Shown one piece after another: positions 1 through 6,418 of a DNA stretch of 7,654 bases (the stretch's first letter is position 1; the number at the start of each line of letters is the position of its first letter). Under the pieces are notes generated by a model. It ran no database searches and was not told the DNA's origin. It was given only the letters and a program-made list of their open reading frames with translations. Source of the stretch: Spirochaetales bacterium (GTDB taxonomy: Bacteria; Spirochaetota; Spirochaetia; Sphaerochaetales; Sphaerochaetaceae); the NCBI GenBank assembly GCA_012519125.1, contig JAAYQY010000158.1, positions 1 through 7,654 of the forward strand, in the 5' to 3' direction. The translations under genes and the position numbers were made by a program.

Positions 1-5
1 CTTTT

Positions 6-11
6 GGAGGT
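6..11 (+). promoter_or_regulatory. Ribosome-binding site of livK
   Basis: GGAGGT lies 7 bases before the ATG at 19. It decides the start: an in-frame TTG at 4 overlaps this site and has no upstream Shine-Dalgarno sequence within the window. The livK promoter must lie before the window. Confidence 0.8.
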
Positions 12-18
12 ACCAAAG

Positions 19-1191
19 ATGAAAAAAAGCCTGTTTGTTTTTCTGATTCTTGTCATTGCATTGGCTTCCCCCCTGTTTGCACAGGGTTCCAAAGAAGTAG
101 AAAGTCCAAAGATTGGTTTCATTGGTCCTATGACCGGTGACTACGCCAACTATGGTGTACTGAGCAACAACTCTGCCATGCTCGCCATCGAGCAGTTCAA
201 TGCCAAGGGTGGTATTGGCGGTAGCATCCCGGTAACCCTGGTCACCGAGGATTCCGAAGGTAACGTTGAGAAAGGCCTCTCCTCAATTGAGAAGCTCTCC
301 TCTTCCGATAAGATTGTCGGCCTCATCGGTCCTGTATTCACCGGTGTAAGCTTTGCAGTCGGCGAGCGTGTCCAGAACGAGGGTCTTGTCATGATCAGCC
401 CGTCTGCCACCCATGCTGACATCACCGCCATTGGTGACTTTGTATTCCGCACCGTTGTTTCCGACGGTCTGCAGGGTGAGGTTGCTGGTCGCTACTTCTT
501 CGAGAAGCTCGGATACAAGACCATCGGCGTCCTGTATGCCAAGAACGACTACAGCCAGGGCCTCTATGAGGGTATGACCGCTTCTTTCGAAGCAGCAGGT
601 GGTAAGGTAACCATCGCCGAGGCATTCAATGTCGGCGACAAGGACTTCAAGACCCAGCTGACCAAGATTCGCACGGCCAACCCCGAGGCAATCTACATCC
701 CCAACTACACTGCAGAAATGGCTCAGATTCTTGAGCAGGCTTCGCAGCTGGGCATGAAGATTCCGTTCCTCTCCTGTGACGGATTCTCCAACCCTGAGAT
801 TTACAATCTTGCTGGTGGCTTCACCGATGGCGTCATCTACGTTGGACCTGCAAAGGTTAAGGAGAGCCCGGCTTTCAGTACCTTTGTATCCCAGTACACC
901 GCCAAGTATGGTGTCGGACCGGACAGTTTCGCTACCAACGCCTATGATGGCACCAACATCCTGCTCGCTGCTATGGACAAGGTCTACAAGGCAACCGGTA
1001 AGTTCGACCGCAAGGCAATCCGTGATGCAGTTGCTGCAACCAAGGATTTCCCGGGCGTTTCCGGTGTGGTAAATTTCGCTGAGAACGGGGACCTGGTTGC
1101 CTATCAGGGACTCTACAAGGTCAACAAGACCACACCAGAATACTTGGGCACCTACACGGTCGTAGACGGCAAGCTCGTCCAGATCGACTAA
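19..1191 (+). CDS. livK: Branched-chain amino acid ABC transporter, periplasmic binding protein (LivK/LivJ type)
   Basis: This is the periplasmic receptor that captures leucine, isoleucine, valine or a related amino acid and delivers it to the LivHM permease. The 390-residue product starts with a clear signal peptide: Lys2-Lys3, a hydrophobic core at about 5-16, and a probable signal peptidase I site after Ala21 (Pro-Leu-Phe-Ala, then Gln-Gly-Ser). There is no Cys for a lipobox, so it should be a free periplasmic protein. The rest is a type I periplasmic-binding fold (Peripla_BP_6-like): GPMTGDYANYG at 36-46, SPSATH at 127-132 (the usual place for ligand carboxylate contacts) and YAKNDYSQG at 173-181. 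Length is normal for the family. ATG at 19 is preferred over an in-frame TTG at 4 because GGAGGT (6-11) lies 7 bases before it and the signal peptide then begins cleanly. It heads the livKHMGF cluster. The exact ligand cannot be told from sequence. Confidence 0.94.
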   Translation: MKKSLFVFLILVIALASPLFAQGSKEVESPKIGFIGPMTGDYANYGVLSNNSAMLAIEQFNAKGGIGGSIPVTLVTEDSEGNVEKGLSSIEKLSSSDKIVGLIGPVFTGVSFAVGERVQNEGLVMISPSATHADITAIGDFVFRTVVSDGLQGEVAGRYFFEKLGYKTIGVLYAKNDYSQGLYEGMTASFEAAGGKVTIAEAFNVGDKDFKTQLTKIRTANPEAIYIPNYTAEMAQILEQASQLGMKIPFLSCDGFSNPEIYNLAGGFTDGVIYVGPAKVKESPAFSTFVSQYTAKYGVGPDSFATNAYDGTNILLAAMDKVYKATGKFDRKAIRDAVAATKDFPGVSGVVNFAENGDLVAYQGLYKVNKTTPEYLGTYTVVDGKLVQID

Positions 1192-1231
1192 GGCCTGTAC
1201 AAGGATTCTCGGTCTTGCGGGAAATTGGGAG

Positions 1232-1258
1232 GACCGGTGTTGTTTACACCGGTCTTTT
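1232..1258 (+). terminator. Intra-operon terminator/attenuator hairpin between livK and livH
   Basis: GACCGGTGT (1232-1240) and ACACCGGTC (1246-1254) form a perfect 9-bp stem around a 5-base loop, directly followed by TTTT (1255-1258). The stem can be extended by G-U and A-U pairs at its base. The layout is that of an intrinsic terminator with a short U tract, so read-through is likely. Its place just after the binding-protein gene and before the permease genes fits the common arrangement in which the receptor is made in excess over the membrane complex. It could also protect the 3' end of livK mRNA from exonucleases. Confidence 0.72.
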
Positions 1259-1288
1259 CATGTTATCGTTCTTTTCAGTTCTCGTACG

Positions 1289-1296
1289 AAGGAGAG
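1289..1296 (+). promoter_or_regulatory. Ribosome-binding site of livH (decides the GTG start)
   Basis: AAGGAGAG lies about 8 bases (counted from GGAG) before GTG at 1303. It supports this start over an in-frame TTG at 1225. The longer reading would run through the terminator hairpin and add about 26 residues that do not look like LivH. Confidence 0.75.
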
Positions 1297-1302
1297 AGCA
1301 TC

Positions 1303-2220
1303 GTGGGAATTGCTGAATTCTTCCAACATTTGATGAATGGCCTGACACTCGGGGGCATCTATGCACTCATTGCCCTGGGATATACCATGGTGTATGGCAT
1401 TCTGAAATTTATCAACTTCGCCCATGGTGACGTGCTGATGGTAGGCGCCTATATCGGGCTGTTTCTCTTTGACTGGCTTCGCGGCGACTCTCCGCTAGGT
1501 CTCTGGACATTGGTTGCCTTCTTCTTGGCAATGATTGTCAGCATGGGTTTCAGCGCAGCGATTGGGATGTTCATCGAACGTGTCGCCTACAAGCCGCTTC
1601 GCAAGGCAACTCGCTTGGCTCCACTGCTCAGTGCCATCGGCGTTTCATTCATTCTTTCCAATGGGGCGGCCTGGGCATTCGGCACCCATTCCAGAAAGTT
1701 CAACTACCCGTTTGACAACTCAGCCATTCACTTGGGTGGAGTAGTCATCACTCCACATCAGATTCTTATCCTTGTTGTTTCCTTGGTGATCATGATCATC
1801 CTGAAGATCTTTGTTGATAAGACTCGGATGGGCAAGGCCATGCGTGCCACCAGTCTTGATCAAGGGACAGCGATGTTGATGGGTATCAGTGTCAACCGCG
1901 TCATCAGCATGACCTTTGCCATCGGAAGCGCCCTTGCTGCCGTTGGTGGCATCCTGATCGCCCTGGATTTCAAAGTCTATGCAACAATGGGTACCATGAT
2001 GGGCCTGAAAGCCTTTGTAGCGGCGGTTGTCGGTGGTATCGGCAATATCAGCGGTGCAATGTTTGGAGGTATCCTGCTCGGTATTCTTGAAACCTTCGGT
2101 GTTGCTGTCTTCGGCATTCCCACCGGTCTGAAGGATACCATAGCCTTCGGGGTCCTCATCCTGATCCTCCTGCTCAAGCCGGAAGGACTCTTCGGCAAGG
2201 TCGAAAAGGAGAAAGTCTAA
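1303..2220 (+). CDS. livH: Branched-chain amino acid ABC transporter, permease LivH
   Basis: One of the two inner-membrane subunits of the Liv importer, pairing with LivM to form the channel. From the GTG at 1303 the product is 305 residues, the usual LivH length. It opens with the family's characteristic stretch (Gly-Ile-Tyr-Ala-Leu-Ile-Ala-Leu-Gly-Tyr, then Phe-Ile-Asn-Phe-Ala-His-Gly-Asp) and has about eight hydrophobic segments. The cytoplasmic coupling loop that contacts the ATPases is seen near residues 174-195 (TRMGKAMRATSLDQ followed by Met-Gly-Ile). A Gly-rich segment (Val-Gly-Gly-Ile-Gly-Asn) and a C-terminal Lys-Pro-Glu-Gly-Leu-Phe-Gly close the protein as in known homologues. The GTG start may keep translation modest. 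It follows livK after a hairpin and is separated from livM by one base. Confidence 0.93.
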   Translation: MGIAEFFQHLMNGLTLGGIYALIALGYTMVYGILKFINFAHGDVLMVGAYIGLFLFDWLRGDSPLGLWTLVAFFLAMIVSMGFSAAIGMFIERVAYKPLRKATRLAPLLSAIGVSFILSNGAAWAFGTHSRKFNYPFDNSAIHLGGVVITPHQILILVVSLVIMIILKIFVDKTRMGKAMRATSLDQGTAMLMGISVNRVISMTFAIGSALAAVGGILIALDFKVYATMGTMMGLKAFVAAVVGGIGNISGAMFGGILLGILETFGVAVFGIPTGLKDTIAFGVLILILLLKPEGLFGKVEKEKV

Positions 2221-2221
2221 T

Positions 2222-3142
2222 ATGTTCAATTTCTTCTTGCTTATTCTGATCTATTCGGGCATCTATGCCCTGATGGCCTTGGGCCAGAATATCATCACCG
2301 GGTACGGTGGTTTACTCAGCCTTACCCAGGCAGGGTTCTTTGCCATCGGTTCGTATGCTACCGCAATCCTGACGACGCGCTTTGGCTGGTCGTTCTGGGC
2401 AACCTTGCCGGCAGCCCTCATCCTGAGTGCTTTCTTCGGTCTTCTGATCGGGCTTCCGACCCTTAGGTTGAAGGGAGACTACCTTGCCATCGCCACCCTT
2501 GGCTTCGGTGAGATTGTCCGCAACGTCCTCAACAACTGGGACTCTGTCACCAGAGGCCCCATGGGCATCCAGCGCATCCCGATGCCGGACCTGTTCGGCT
2601 TTACCATCAATCCATACAAGAAATACGCATTCCTGGTTATGGTGTTCGTTTTCGTAGGCATAGCCTACTTCATATTCCAACGTCTGGCACGCTCGCGCAT
2701 GGGCAGGGCCCTGTCTGCTGTCCGTGAAGATGAAATTGCCGCCCAGTCGATGGGTATCAACATCACCACCTACAAGGTGTTTGCCTTCATCCTCGGTGCC
2801 TCGGTAGCCGGGCTTGCAGGCTCCTTGCAGGCTGTCTTCTCCCTCTCGGTGACCCCTGGTACCTATACCTTCATGGTTTCTGTCATGGTGTTGTGCATGG
2901 TTGTGCTTGGTGGTATGGGCAACTTCAAGGCATCCATCCTGGGCGCCTTCATCATTCAGCTTATCAGCTATTTCCCCCAGCTTACCGGCCTGTCCAGTGT
3001 CATTCCTCCCCAGTTCAAGCAGATCCTCTTCGGCTTGATTCTGGTTGTCATGATGATCTGGCGCCCGCAGGGCTTGCTGGGTAGGGAAGAGACCCGCTAT
3101 GGAAAGAAAGTGGCGAAGAGCAGAAAGGGAGGTGCACGATGA
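2222..3142 (+). CDS. livM: Branched-chain amino acid ABC transporter, permease LivM
   Basis: Second inner-membrane subunit of the Liv importer. The 306-residue product is the short form of LivM; the E. coli protein is longer because of an N-terminal extension. Family signs are the N-terminal Leu-Gly-Gln-Asn-Ile-Ile-Thr-Gly-Tyr-Gly-Gly-Leu-Leu-Ser-Leu-Thr-Gln-Ala-Gly-Phe run, then Leu-Arg-Leu-Lys-Gly-Asp-Tyr-Leu-Ala-Ile, and the coupling loop at about 159-178 (MGRALSAVREDEIAAQSMG). These alternate with strongly hydrophobic segments. The C-terminus ends Arg-Pro-Gln-Gly-Leu-Leu-Gly followed by a basic tail. AAGGAG at 2206-2211, inside the end of livH, serves as its ribosome-binding site. Its stop overlaps the livG start by four bases (ATGA, 3139-3142), which suggests translational coupling. 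Confidence 0.94.
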   Translation: MFNFFLLILIYSGIYALMALGQNIITGYGGLLSLTQAGFFAIGSYATAILTTRFGWSFWATLPAALILSAFFGLLIGLPTLRLKGDYLAIATLGFGEIVRNVLNNWDSVTRGPMGIQRIPMPDLFGFTINPYKKYAFLVMVFVFVGIAYFIFQRLARSRMGRALSAVREDEIAAQSMGINITTYKVFAFILGASVAGLAGSLQAVFSLSVTPGTYTFMVSVMVLCMVVLGGMGNFKASILGAFIIQLISYFPQLTGLSSVIPPQFKQILFGLILVVMMIWRPQGLLGREETRYGKKVAKSRKGGAR

Positions 3143-3918
3143 TCCTCTTGGAAACCGAAGCTTTGACTCGAGCCTACGGTGGTGTGGTTGCCGTCAACAA
3201 GGTTGATTTCGTGGTTGAGAGCGGCCTCATTACCGGCCTCATCGGTCCCAATGGGGCTGGCAAGACCACCCTGTTCAACAATATGACCGGGTTGGATGTT
3301 CCTTCTTCAGGCAAGGTGTTCTTCAACAAGAAGAACATCACCGGCCTGCCTGCCCACACCATCTGCAGGATGGGAATCGCTCGTACCTTCCAGAATATCC
3401 GCCTCTTCAAGGAACTGACAGTTGTCGAGAACGTCATGATCGGACGGCACTTCAAGACCGGCAAGAGTGAGACGAAAGGGCGTTTCCTCAATGCCATCAA
3501 CAGCTATGTCCACATGAAGCAGGAGGAGGAGCAGATCTACGAGAAGGCCTGCGACTGGCTCGACTTCTTCGGCATGGCCTCCATGAAGAACGAACTGGCA
3601 AAGAACCTTCCCTACGGACGACAACGCGAGCTGGAAATTGCCCGAGCCCTTGCCACCGACCCAAAACTGCTCTTCCTTGACGAGCCCGCTGCAGGTATGA
3701 ACCCGCAGGAGACCGACCATCTGATGGCTACAATCCGAAAGATTCGTGATCTGGATATCACCGTGGTCTTGATTGAGCACGATATGAAACTGGTCATGAA
3801 TATCTGTGACACGATCACCGTACTTAACTATGGACAGAAGCTTGCCCAAGGAACGCCCCGAGAGATCAAGCACAATCCCAGCGTCATTGAAGCCTATCTG
3901 GGAAAGGAAGAAGAATGA
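3139..3918 (+). CDS. livG: Branched-chain amino acid ABC transporter, ATPase LivG
   Basis: One of the two cytoplasmic ATPases that power the Liv importer. All ABC motifs are visible in the 259-residue product: Walker A GPNGAGKTT (36-44), Q-loop Gln85 in ARTFQN, signature LPYGRQRE (157-164), Walker B LLFLDEP (177-183, Asp181-Glu182) and switch His214 in IEHDM. The signature with Pro-Tyr in place of Ser-Gly is the normal LivG variant. A charged stretch around residues 108-135 is the helical insertion typical of the family. A strong AGGGAGGT (3126-3133) precedes the start, and ATGA overlaps occur at both ends (with livM and livF), so G and F are probably made in matched amounts. Confidence 0.95.
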   Translation: MILLETEALTRAYGGVVAVNKVDFVVESGLITGLIGPNGAGKTTLFNNMTGLDVPSSGKVFFNKKNITGLPAHTICRMGIARTFQNIRLFKELTVVENVMIGRHFKTGKSETKGRFLNAINSYVHMKQEEEQIYEKACDWLDFFGMASMKNELAKNLPYGRQRELEIARALATDPKLLFLDEPAAGMNPQETDHLMATIRKIRDLDITVVLIEHDMKLVMNICDTITVLNYGQKLAQGTPREIKHNPSVIEAYLGKEEE

Positions 3919-4673
3919 AAGAGTTGCTCAGCATTGATGATATCTCCGTTTCCTATGGAAACATCAAAGCCCTGCAGCAGGTGAGCATGCATGTCAATGA
4001 AGGCGACATTGTCTGCCTCATCGGTGCGAACGGTAGTGGAAAGAGTACGCTCCTGAAAGCCATCGTAGGACAGGAGCCGTTGGTAAGCGGTTCGATCACC
4101 TTTGACGGGGAGGAGATTTGCAGGGCGAGGAATGAAGTGGTCAAGGGTGTTAAACGGCCCCGCATTCTGACCACCGACCTCATTGCTGCAAAGGGCATCG
4201 CCCTCGTACCTGAAGGACGGCGTGTTTTCGCCGATATGACCGTTGAGGAGAACCTTGATATGGGAGCCTTCCTGGTTCGTGATGAGCAGCTCATTGCCGA
4301 CCGCAAGGAAGCCATGTACGATTTCTTTCCCATCCTTGGGGCGAGAAGACGTCAGAAGACCCGCTCACTCAGTGGGGGGGAGCAGCAGATGATGGCCATT
4401 GCGCGTGCGCTGATGAGTGGTCCCAGACTCATCCTTCTTGATGAACCTGGTCTCGGGCTTGCCCCGTTGGTGATTGCAGACATCTTTGAGAAGATTGATA
4501 TGATCAACAAGCAGGACAAGGTGACCGTCTTCTTGGTGGAGCAGAATGCCCGTATGGCCCTGAAGGCATCCACCGAAGGATACGTCATGGAGAATGGCAA
4601 GATTGTGTTGCATGATGCTTCCGCTTCCCTTCTGGAGAACGAGAAAGTGCGTGAAGCCTATCTCGGGGAATAA
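3915..4673 (+). CDS. livF: Branched-chain amino acid ABC transporter, ATPase LivF
   Basis: Second ATPase of the Liv importer, expected to form a heterodimer with LivG. Motifs in the 252-residue product: Walker A GANGSGKST (37-45), PEGRR (99-103) at the Q-loop position, signature LSGGEQQ (152-158), Walker B LILLDEP (172-178, Asp176-Glu177), and Gln210 in VEQN where most ABC ATPases carry the switch His. That Gln is usual for LivF, so the dimer has one His-bearing (LivG) and one Gln-bearing (LivF) half. The protein is about 14 residues longer than E. coli LivF as I recall it. The extra length lies between Asp64-Gly65 and the PEGRR motif and is Arg/Lys-rich (about residues 70-86). The start overlaps livG by four bases. 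Confidence 0.94.
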   Translation: MKELLSIDDISVSYGNIKALQQVSMHVNEGDIVCLIGANGSGKSTLLKAIVGQEPLVSGSITFDGEEICRARNEVVKGVKRPRILTTDLIAAKGIALVPEGRRVFADMTVEENLDMGAFLVRDEQLIADRKEAMYDFFPILGARRRQKTRSLSGGEQQMMAIARALMSGPRLILLDEPGLGLAPLVIADIFEKIDMINKQDKVTVFLVEQNARMALKASTEGYVMENGKIVLHDASASLLENEKVREAYLGE

Positions 4674-4677
4674 TGGC

Positions 4678-4706
4678 TGGAAAATCCAGTACGCTTGCAG
4701 TATAGT
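4678..4706 (+). promoter_or_regulatory. Possible weak promoter ahead of the CBS-ACT gene
   Basis: In the 61-base livF-CBS gap, TATAGT (4701-4706, one mismatch to TATAAT) lies 17 bases after TGGAAA (4678-4683, four of six to TTGACA). A start near 4713 would leave a short leader before the AGGAG at 4724-4728. This would let the two downstream genes be made apart from the transporter. The -35 match is poor and the gap is short enough for plain read-through from livF. Confidence 0.3.
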
Positions 4707-4734
4707 TATGGTAGATGGTAGGTAGGAGATCCAA

Positions 4735-5379
4735 ATGATTATCGAACGAAGAATGACGCGTAATCCTGTTACAGCTACTCCTGACATGTCGATAGCAGAA
4801 GCCTCGACCTTGATGAAGCAGGAGAAGGTACACCGCCTTCCTGTGCTCGACAAGGAGAAGCATCTGGTGGGAATCATCACAGAGAAGGATATCCTGTATG
4901 CCACCCCATCCCCGGCTAGCAGTCTTTCCATCCATGAGATGGCGTATCTTCTCAGCAAGCTTACCGTCAAGAAGCTGATGAGCAAGAATGTAGTTACTAT
5001 CACCAAGGATACCACTGTGGAGGAAGCGGCCCGCATGATGGTCGATCAGGATCTCTCAAGCCTTCCGGTACTGGAGGGGGATAAACTCATCGGCATCGTC
5101 ACCAAAAGTGATATGTTCAAGATCCTTCTTGAGCTCTTTGGGGCACGACACTTTGGCGTTCGTGTTTCCTTCGTGGTGGAAGATAAACCGGGAACCATTG
5201 CAAAGATCAGTCAGGCTCTCAGCGAGCAGGGCATCGATATCATCACCTTCGGTACCTTCATGGGAACCGATCCCACGAACGCCATCTGCACGATCAAGGT
5301 GCAGGGGGCTCCGATCAGCAAGGTTGTGGAGATCATCAAACCGTATGTCTCCCAACTGCTTGATGTCAGGGAGGTCTGA
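4735..5379 (+). CDS. CBS-CBS-ACT domain protein (AcuB-like), probable ligand-sensing regulator
   Basis: A 214-residue soluble protein built only of sensor domains. CBS domain 1 spans about residues 3-55 (MTRNPVTATPDMSIAEA ... LVGIITEKDIL). CBS domain 2 spans about 78-130 (Leu-Met-Ser-Lys-Asn-Val-Val-Thr-Ile ... Leu-Ile-Gly-Ile-Val-Thr-Lys-Ser-Asp). An ACT domain spans about 142-210, with the hallmark EDKPGTIAKI loop at 149-158. Paired CBS domains usually bind adenine nucleotides or S-adenosylmethionine, and ACT domains usually bind amino acids. Bacillus AcuB has the same layout and, as I recall, a similar length, but its role is itself poorly defined, so I do not give the name. AGGAG (4724-4728) sits 6 bases before the ATG. 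It follows the liv genes on the same strand, so a link to branched-chain amino acid supply is plausible but inferred. No DNA-binding or catalytic domain is present. Confidence 0.85.
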   Translation: MIIERRMTRNPVTATPDMSIAEASTLMKQEKVHRLPVLDKEKHLVGIITEKDILYATPSPASSLSIHEMAYLLSKLTVKKLMSKNVVTITKDTTVEEAARMMVDQDLSSLPVLEGDKLIGIVTKSDMFKILLELFGARHFGVRVSFVVEDKPGTIAKISQALSEQGIDIITFGTFMGTDPTNAICTIKVQGAPISKVVEIIKPYVSQLLDVREV

Positions 5380-6354
5380 GTGCCCAAGCGCGCAAAGAAG
5401 AAAGAAGCTCGGAAAGAAAAGGCGGCTGGAGACAGCCGCCTTGCAGTTGCCCCTGACGCCTATCTTCCCTTTGAGAACATCAAAGAAGTGAAACCAACCA
5501 AGGTGAAGCCCCCAGTTGAGAAGAAGCCGGCAGTGGTGGAGCGCAAGGAACCCTTGGTGCTTGGGTATGATCCGAAGGCCAACTTTGGAGACATCCTCAC
5601 TGCCTGGGAGGCAACCGGAGAACTCGGTGGTGTCACCAAGCGTATGAAGAGTCACAGCAAGGTGAAGGTGGAGAAGTCCTTTGCCGAGATTTTGGCCGAA
5701 TGGGAAGGGGAAAAGCTCGCCAAACAGGAAGCCAAGTCAACTGAACAGGCAATCAAGAAGAGCAAGGCGTATGTTCCCAAGAAAGACTTTGGATCTTTGC
5801 TTGATCAGTTTGAGGGTACTGCTCCTGCAAAGCCGAAAGCAAAACAAGCTGAGAAACGCTCATTGCCTTCCTCTCCCCTGACTCCTTCGAAGGAGATGGA
5901 GGAGGCATTGGAAGAGAAAGAGGAGCTGGATCAGGAGCGAGACAGCTCAGTCTCCTGGTCGTTCTCGGACACCTATCGGCAGTGGACTGCCCAGCGAGAT
6001 GAAACTTCTGCCATCGAGAAGGCTCGCAAAGAGAAGCGCGAGCATCACAAGGTGCAGAGTACGATAGGTGAGTTGCGTGCTCTCGAGCCTCAGGCTACTT
6101 TGGACCTGCATGGGCTGAAGGTGCTTGAAGCTGAAAAAGCGACAGCAGATTTCTTGCGCTCGTCAAAAGCTGAAAACCTGCAGAAGGTTGCCATCATCAC
6201 CGGTAAAGGCCTGCACAATGACAAAGGGTACTCCCTGCTCAAGGAAGCAGCCCTCTCGCAGATACGGCTCAGCAGCGTCGTCCGCGAAGCATATACCCCC
6301 AAGGCTATGCATGGGGGTAGTGGGGTTATCTGGGTTATTCTTAAAAGTTCCTAA
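5380..6354 (+). CDS. Smr domain protein with long charged N-terminal region bearing four Phe-x6-Trp/Phe repeats
   Basis: The C-terminal part (about residues 238-322) is an Smr domain: LDLHG at 241-245, ITGKGLHN at 273-280, and His-Gly-Gly-Ser-Gly-Val-Ile-Trp-Val at 311-319. Smr domains in MutS2, SmrB and eukaryotic Cue2-type proteins are nucleases; several cut mRNA at collided ribosomes, and the Asp-Leu-His-Gly motif is part of that active site. The first 235 residues are Lys/Glu-rich and probably mostly disordered. They hold four short motifs with Phe and an aromatic seven residues later: F69/W76, F101/W108, F137/F144 and F195/W202. There is no MutS domain, so it is a stand-alone Smr protein. 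The start is GTG at 5380, directly after the TGA of the CBS-ACT gene, with AGGGAGGT at 5368-5375, so the two are co-transcribed. A nuclease role in RNA quality control or DNA repair is inferred from the domain only. Confidence 0.88.
   Translation: MPKRAKKKEARKEKAAGDSRLAVAPDAYLPFENIKEVKPTKVKPPVEKKPAVVERKEPLVLGYDPKANFGDILTAWEATGELGGVTKRMKSHSKVKVEKSFAEILAEWEGEKLAKQEAKSTEQAIKKSKAYVPKKDFGSLLDQFEGTAPAKPKAKQAEKRSLPSSPLTPSKEMEEALEEKEELDQERDSSVSWSFSDTYRQWTAQRDETSAIEKARKEKREHHKVQSTIGELRALEPQATLDLHGLKVLEAEKATADFLRSSKAENLQKVAIITGKGLHNDKGYSLLKEAALSQIRLSSVVREAYTPKAMHGGSGVIWVILKSS
5419..5442 (-). terminator. Terminator-like hairpin inside the start of the smr gene (stronger on the minus strand)
   Basis: AAGGCGGCT (5419-5427) and AGCCGCCTT (5434-5442) form a perfect 9-bp, G+C-rich stem with a 6-base loop. 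On the minus strand the stem is followed by TTTTCTTTCC, a good intrinsic terminator tail. On the plus strand the tail is only TTGCAGTTGC. It lies about 40 bases into the smr reading frame. It could block antisense transcription or slow RNA polymerase or ribosomes early in smr, or it may be a chance result of Ala/Arg codons. Confidence 0.4.
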
Positions 6355-6364
6355 TCAGTGATGC

Positions 6365-6411
6365 GCATGCACAAAGGAAGCCGGTTTCCATGGAGACCGG
6401 CTTCTGCATGC
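6365..6411. terminator. Probable bidirectional terminator between convergent smr and infA
   Basis: The core stem is GAAGCCGGTTTC (6377-6388) with GAGACCGGCTTC (6393-6404), 12 pairs with one G-U, around a CATG loop. Beyond a 5-base left-side bulge (6372-6376), GCATGCA (6365-6371) pairs with TGCATGC (6405-6411), lengthening the stalk. It lies between the smr stop (6354) and the infA stop (6419), which converge on it. U tracts are weak on both sides (TTCTG on plus, CCTTTG on minus), so termination may depend on the strong stem or on Rho. Confidence 0.65.
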
Positions 6412-6418
6412 TGAGTGT

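Noticed and set aside
1240..1268. Possible promoter for livH (TTGTTT-17-TTATCG)
   Set aside because: Both boxes match poorly and the -35 lies in the hairpin loop and arm; read-through from livK is the simpler explanation.
1225..1302. Longer livH start at TTG 1225
   Set aside because: It would translate through the terminator hairpin, has no good ribosome-binding site, and adds residues foreign to LivH. GTG at 1303 has AAGGAGAG at the right distance.
1720..2229. Minus-strand open frame of 169 codons rich in Asp, His and Gln
   Set aside because: Composition is that of an antisense reading of a hydrophobic membrane protein (livH).
3307..3873. Minus-strand open frame of 188 codons
   Set aside because: It is a shadow of livG, whose ABC motifs are complete on the plus strand.
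4677..4689. Small hairpin CTGGA-AAA-TCCAG just after livF
   Set aside because: Five pairs and no T run; too weak for a terminator.
4365..5036. Long minus-strand open frame of 223 codons
   Set aside because: It spans the end of livF, the gap and the CBS-ACT gene in antisense. Its protein shows no family features, and the plus-strand genes there have clear motifs and ribosome-binding sites.
5056..5655. Minus-strand open frame of 199 codons
   Set aside because: It is antisense to the ACT domain and the start of smr, has no recognisable motif, and is read through by the minus-strand terminator-like hairpin at 5419-5442.
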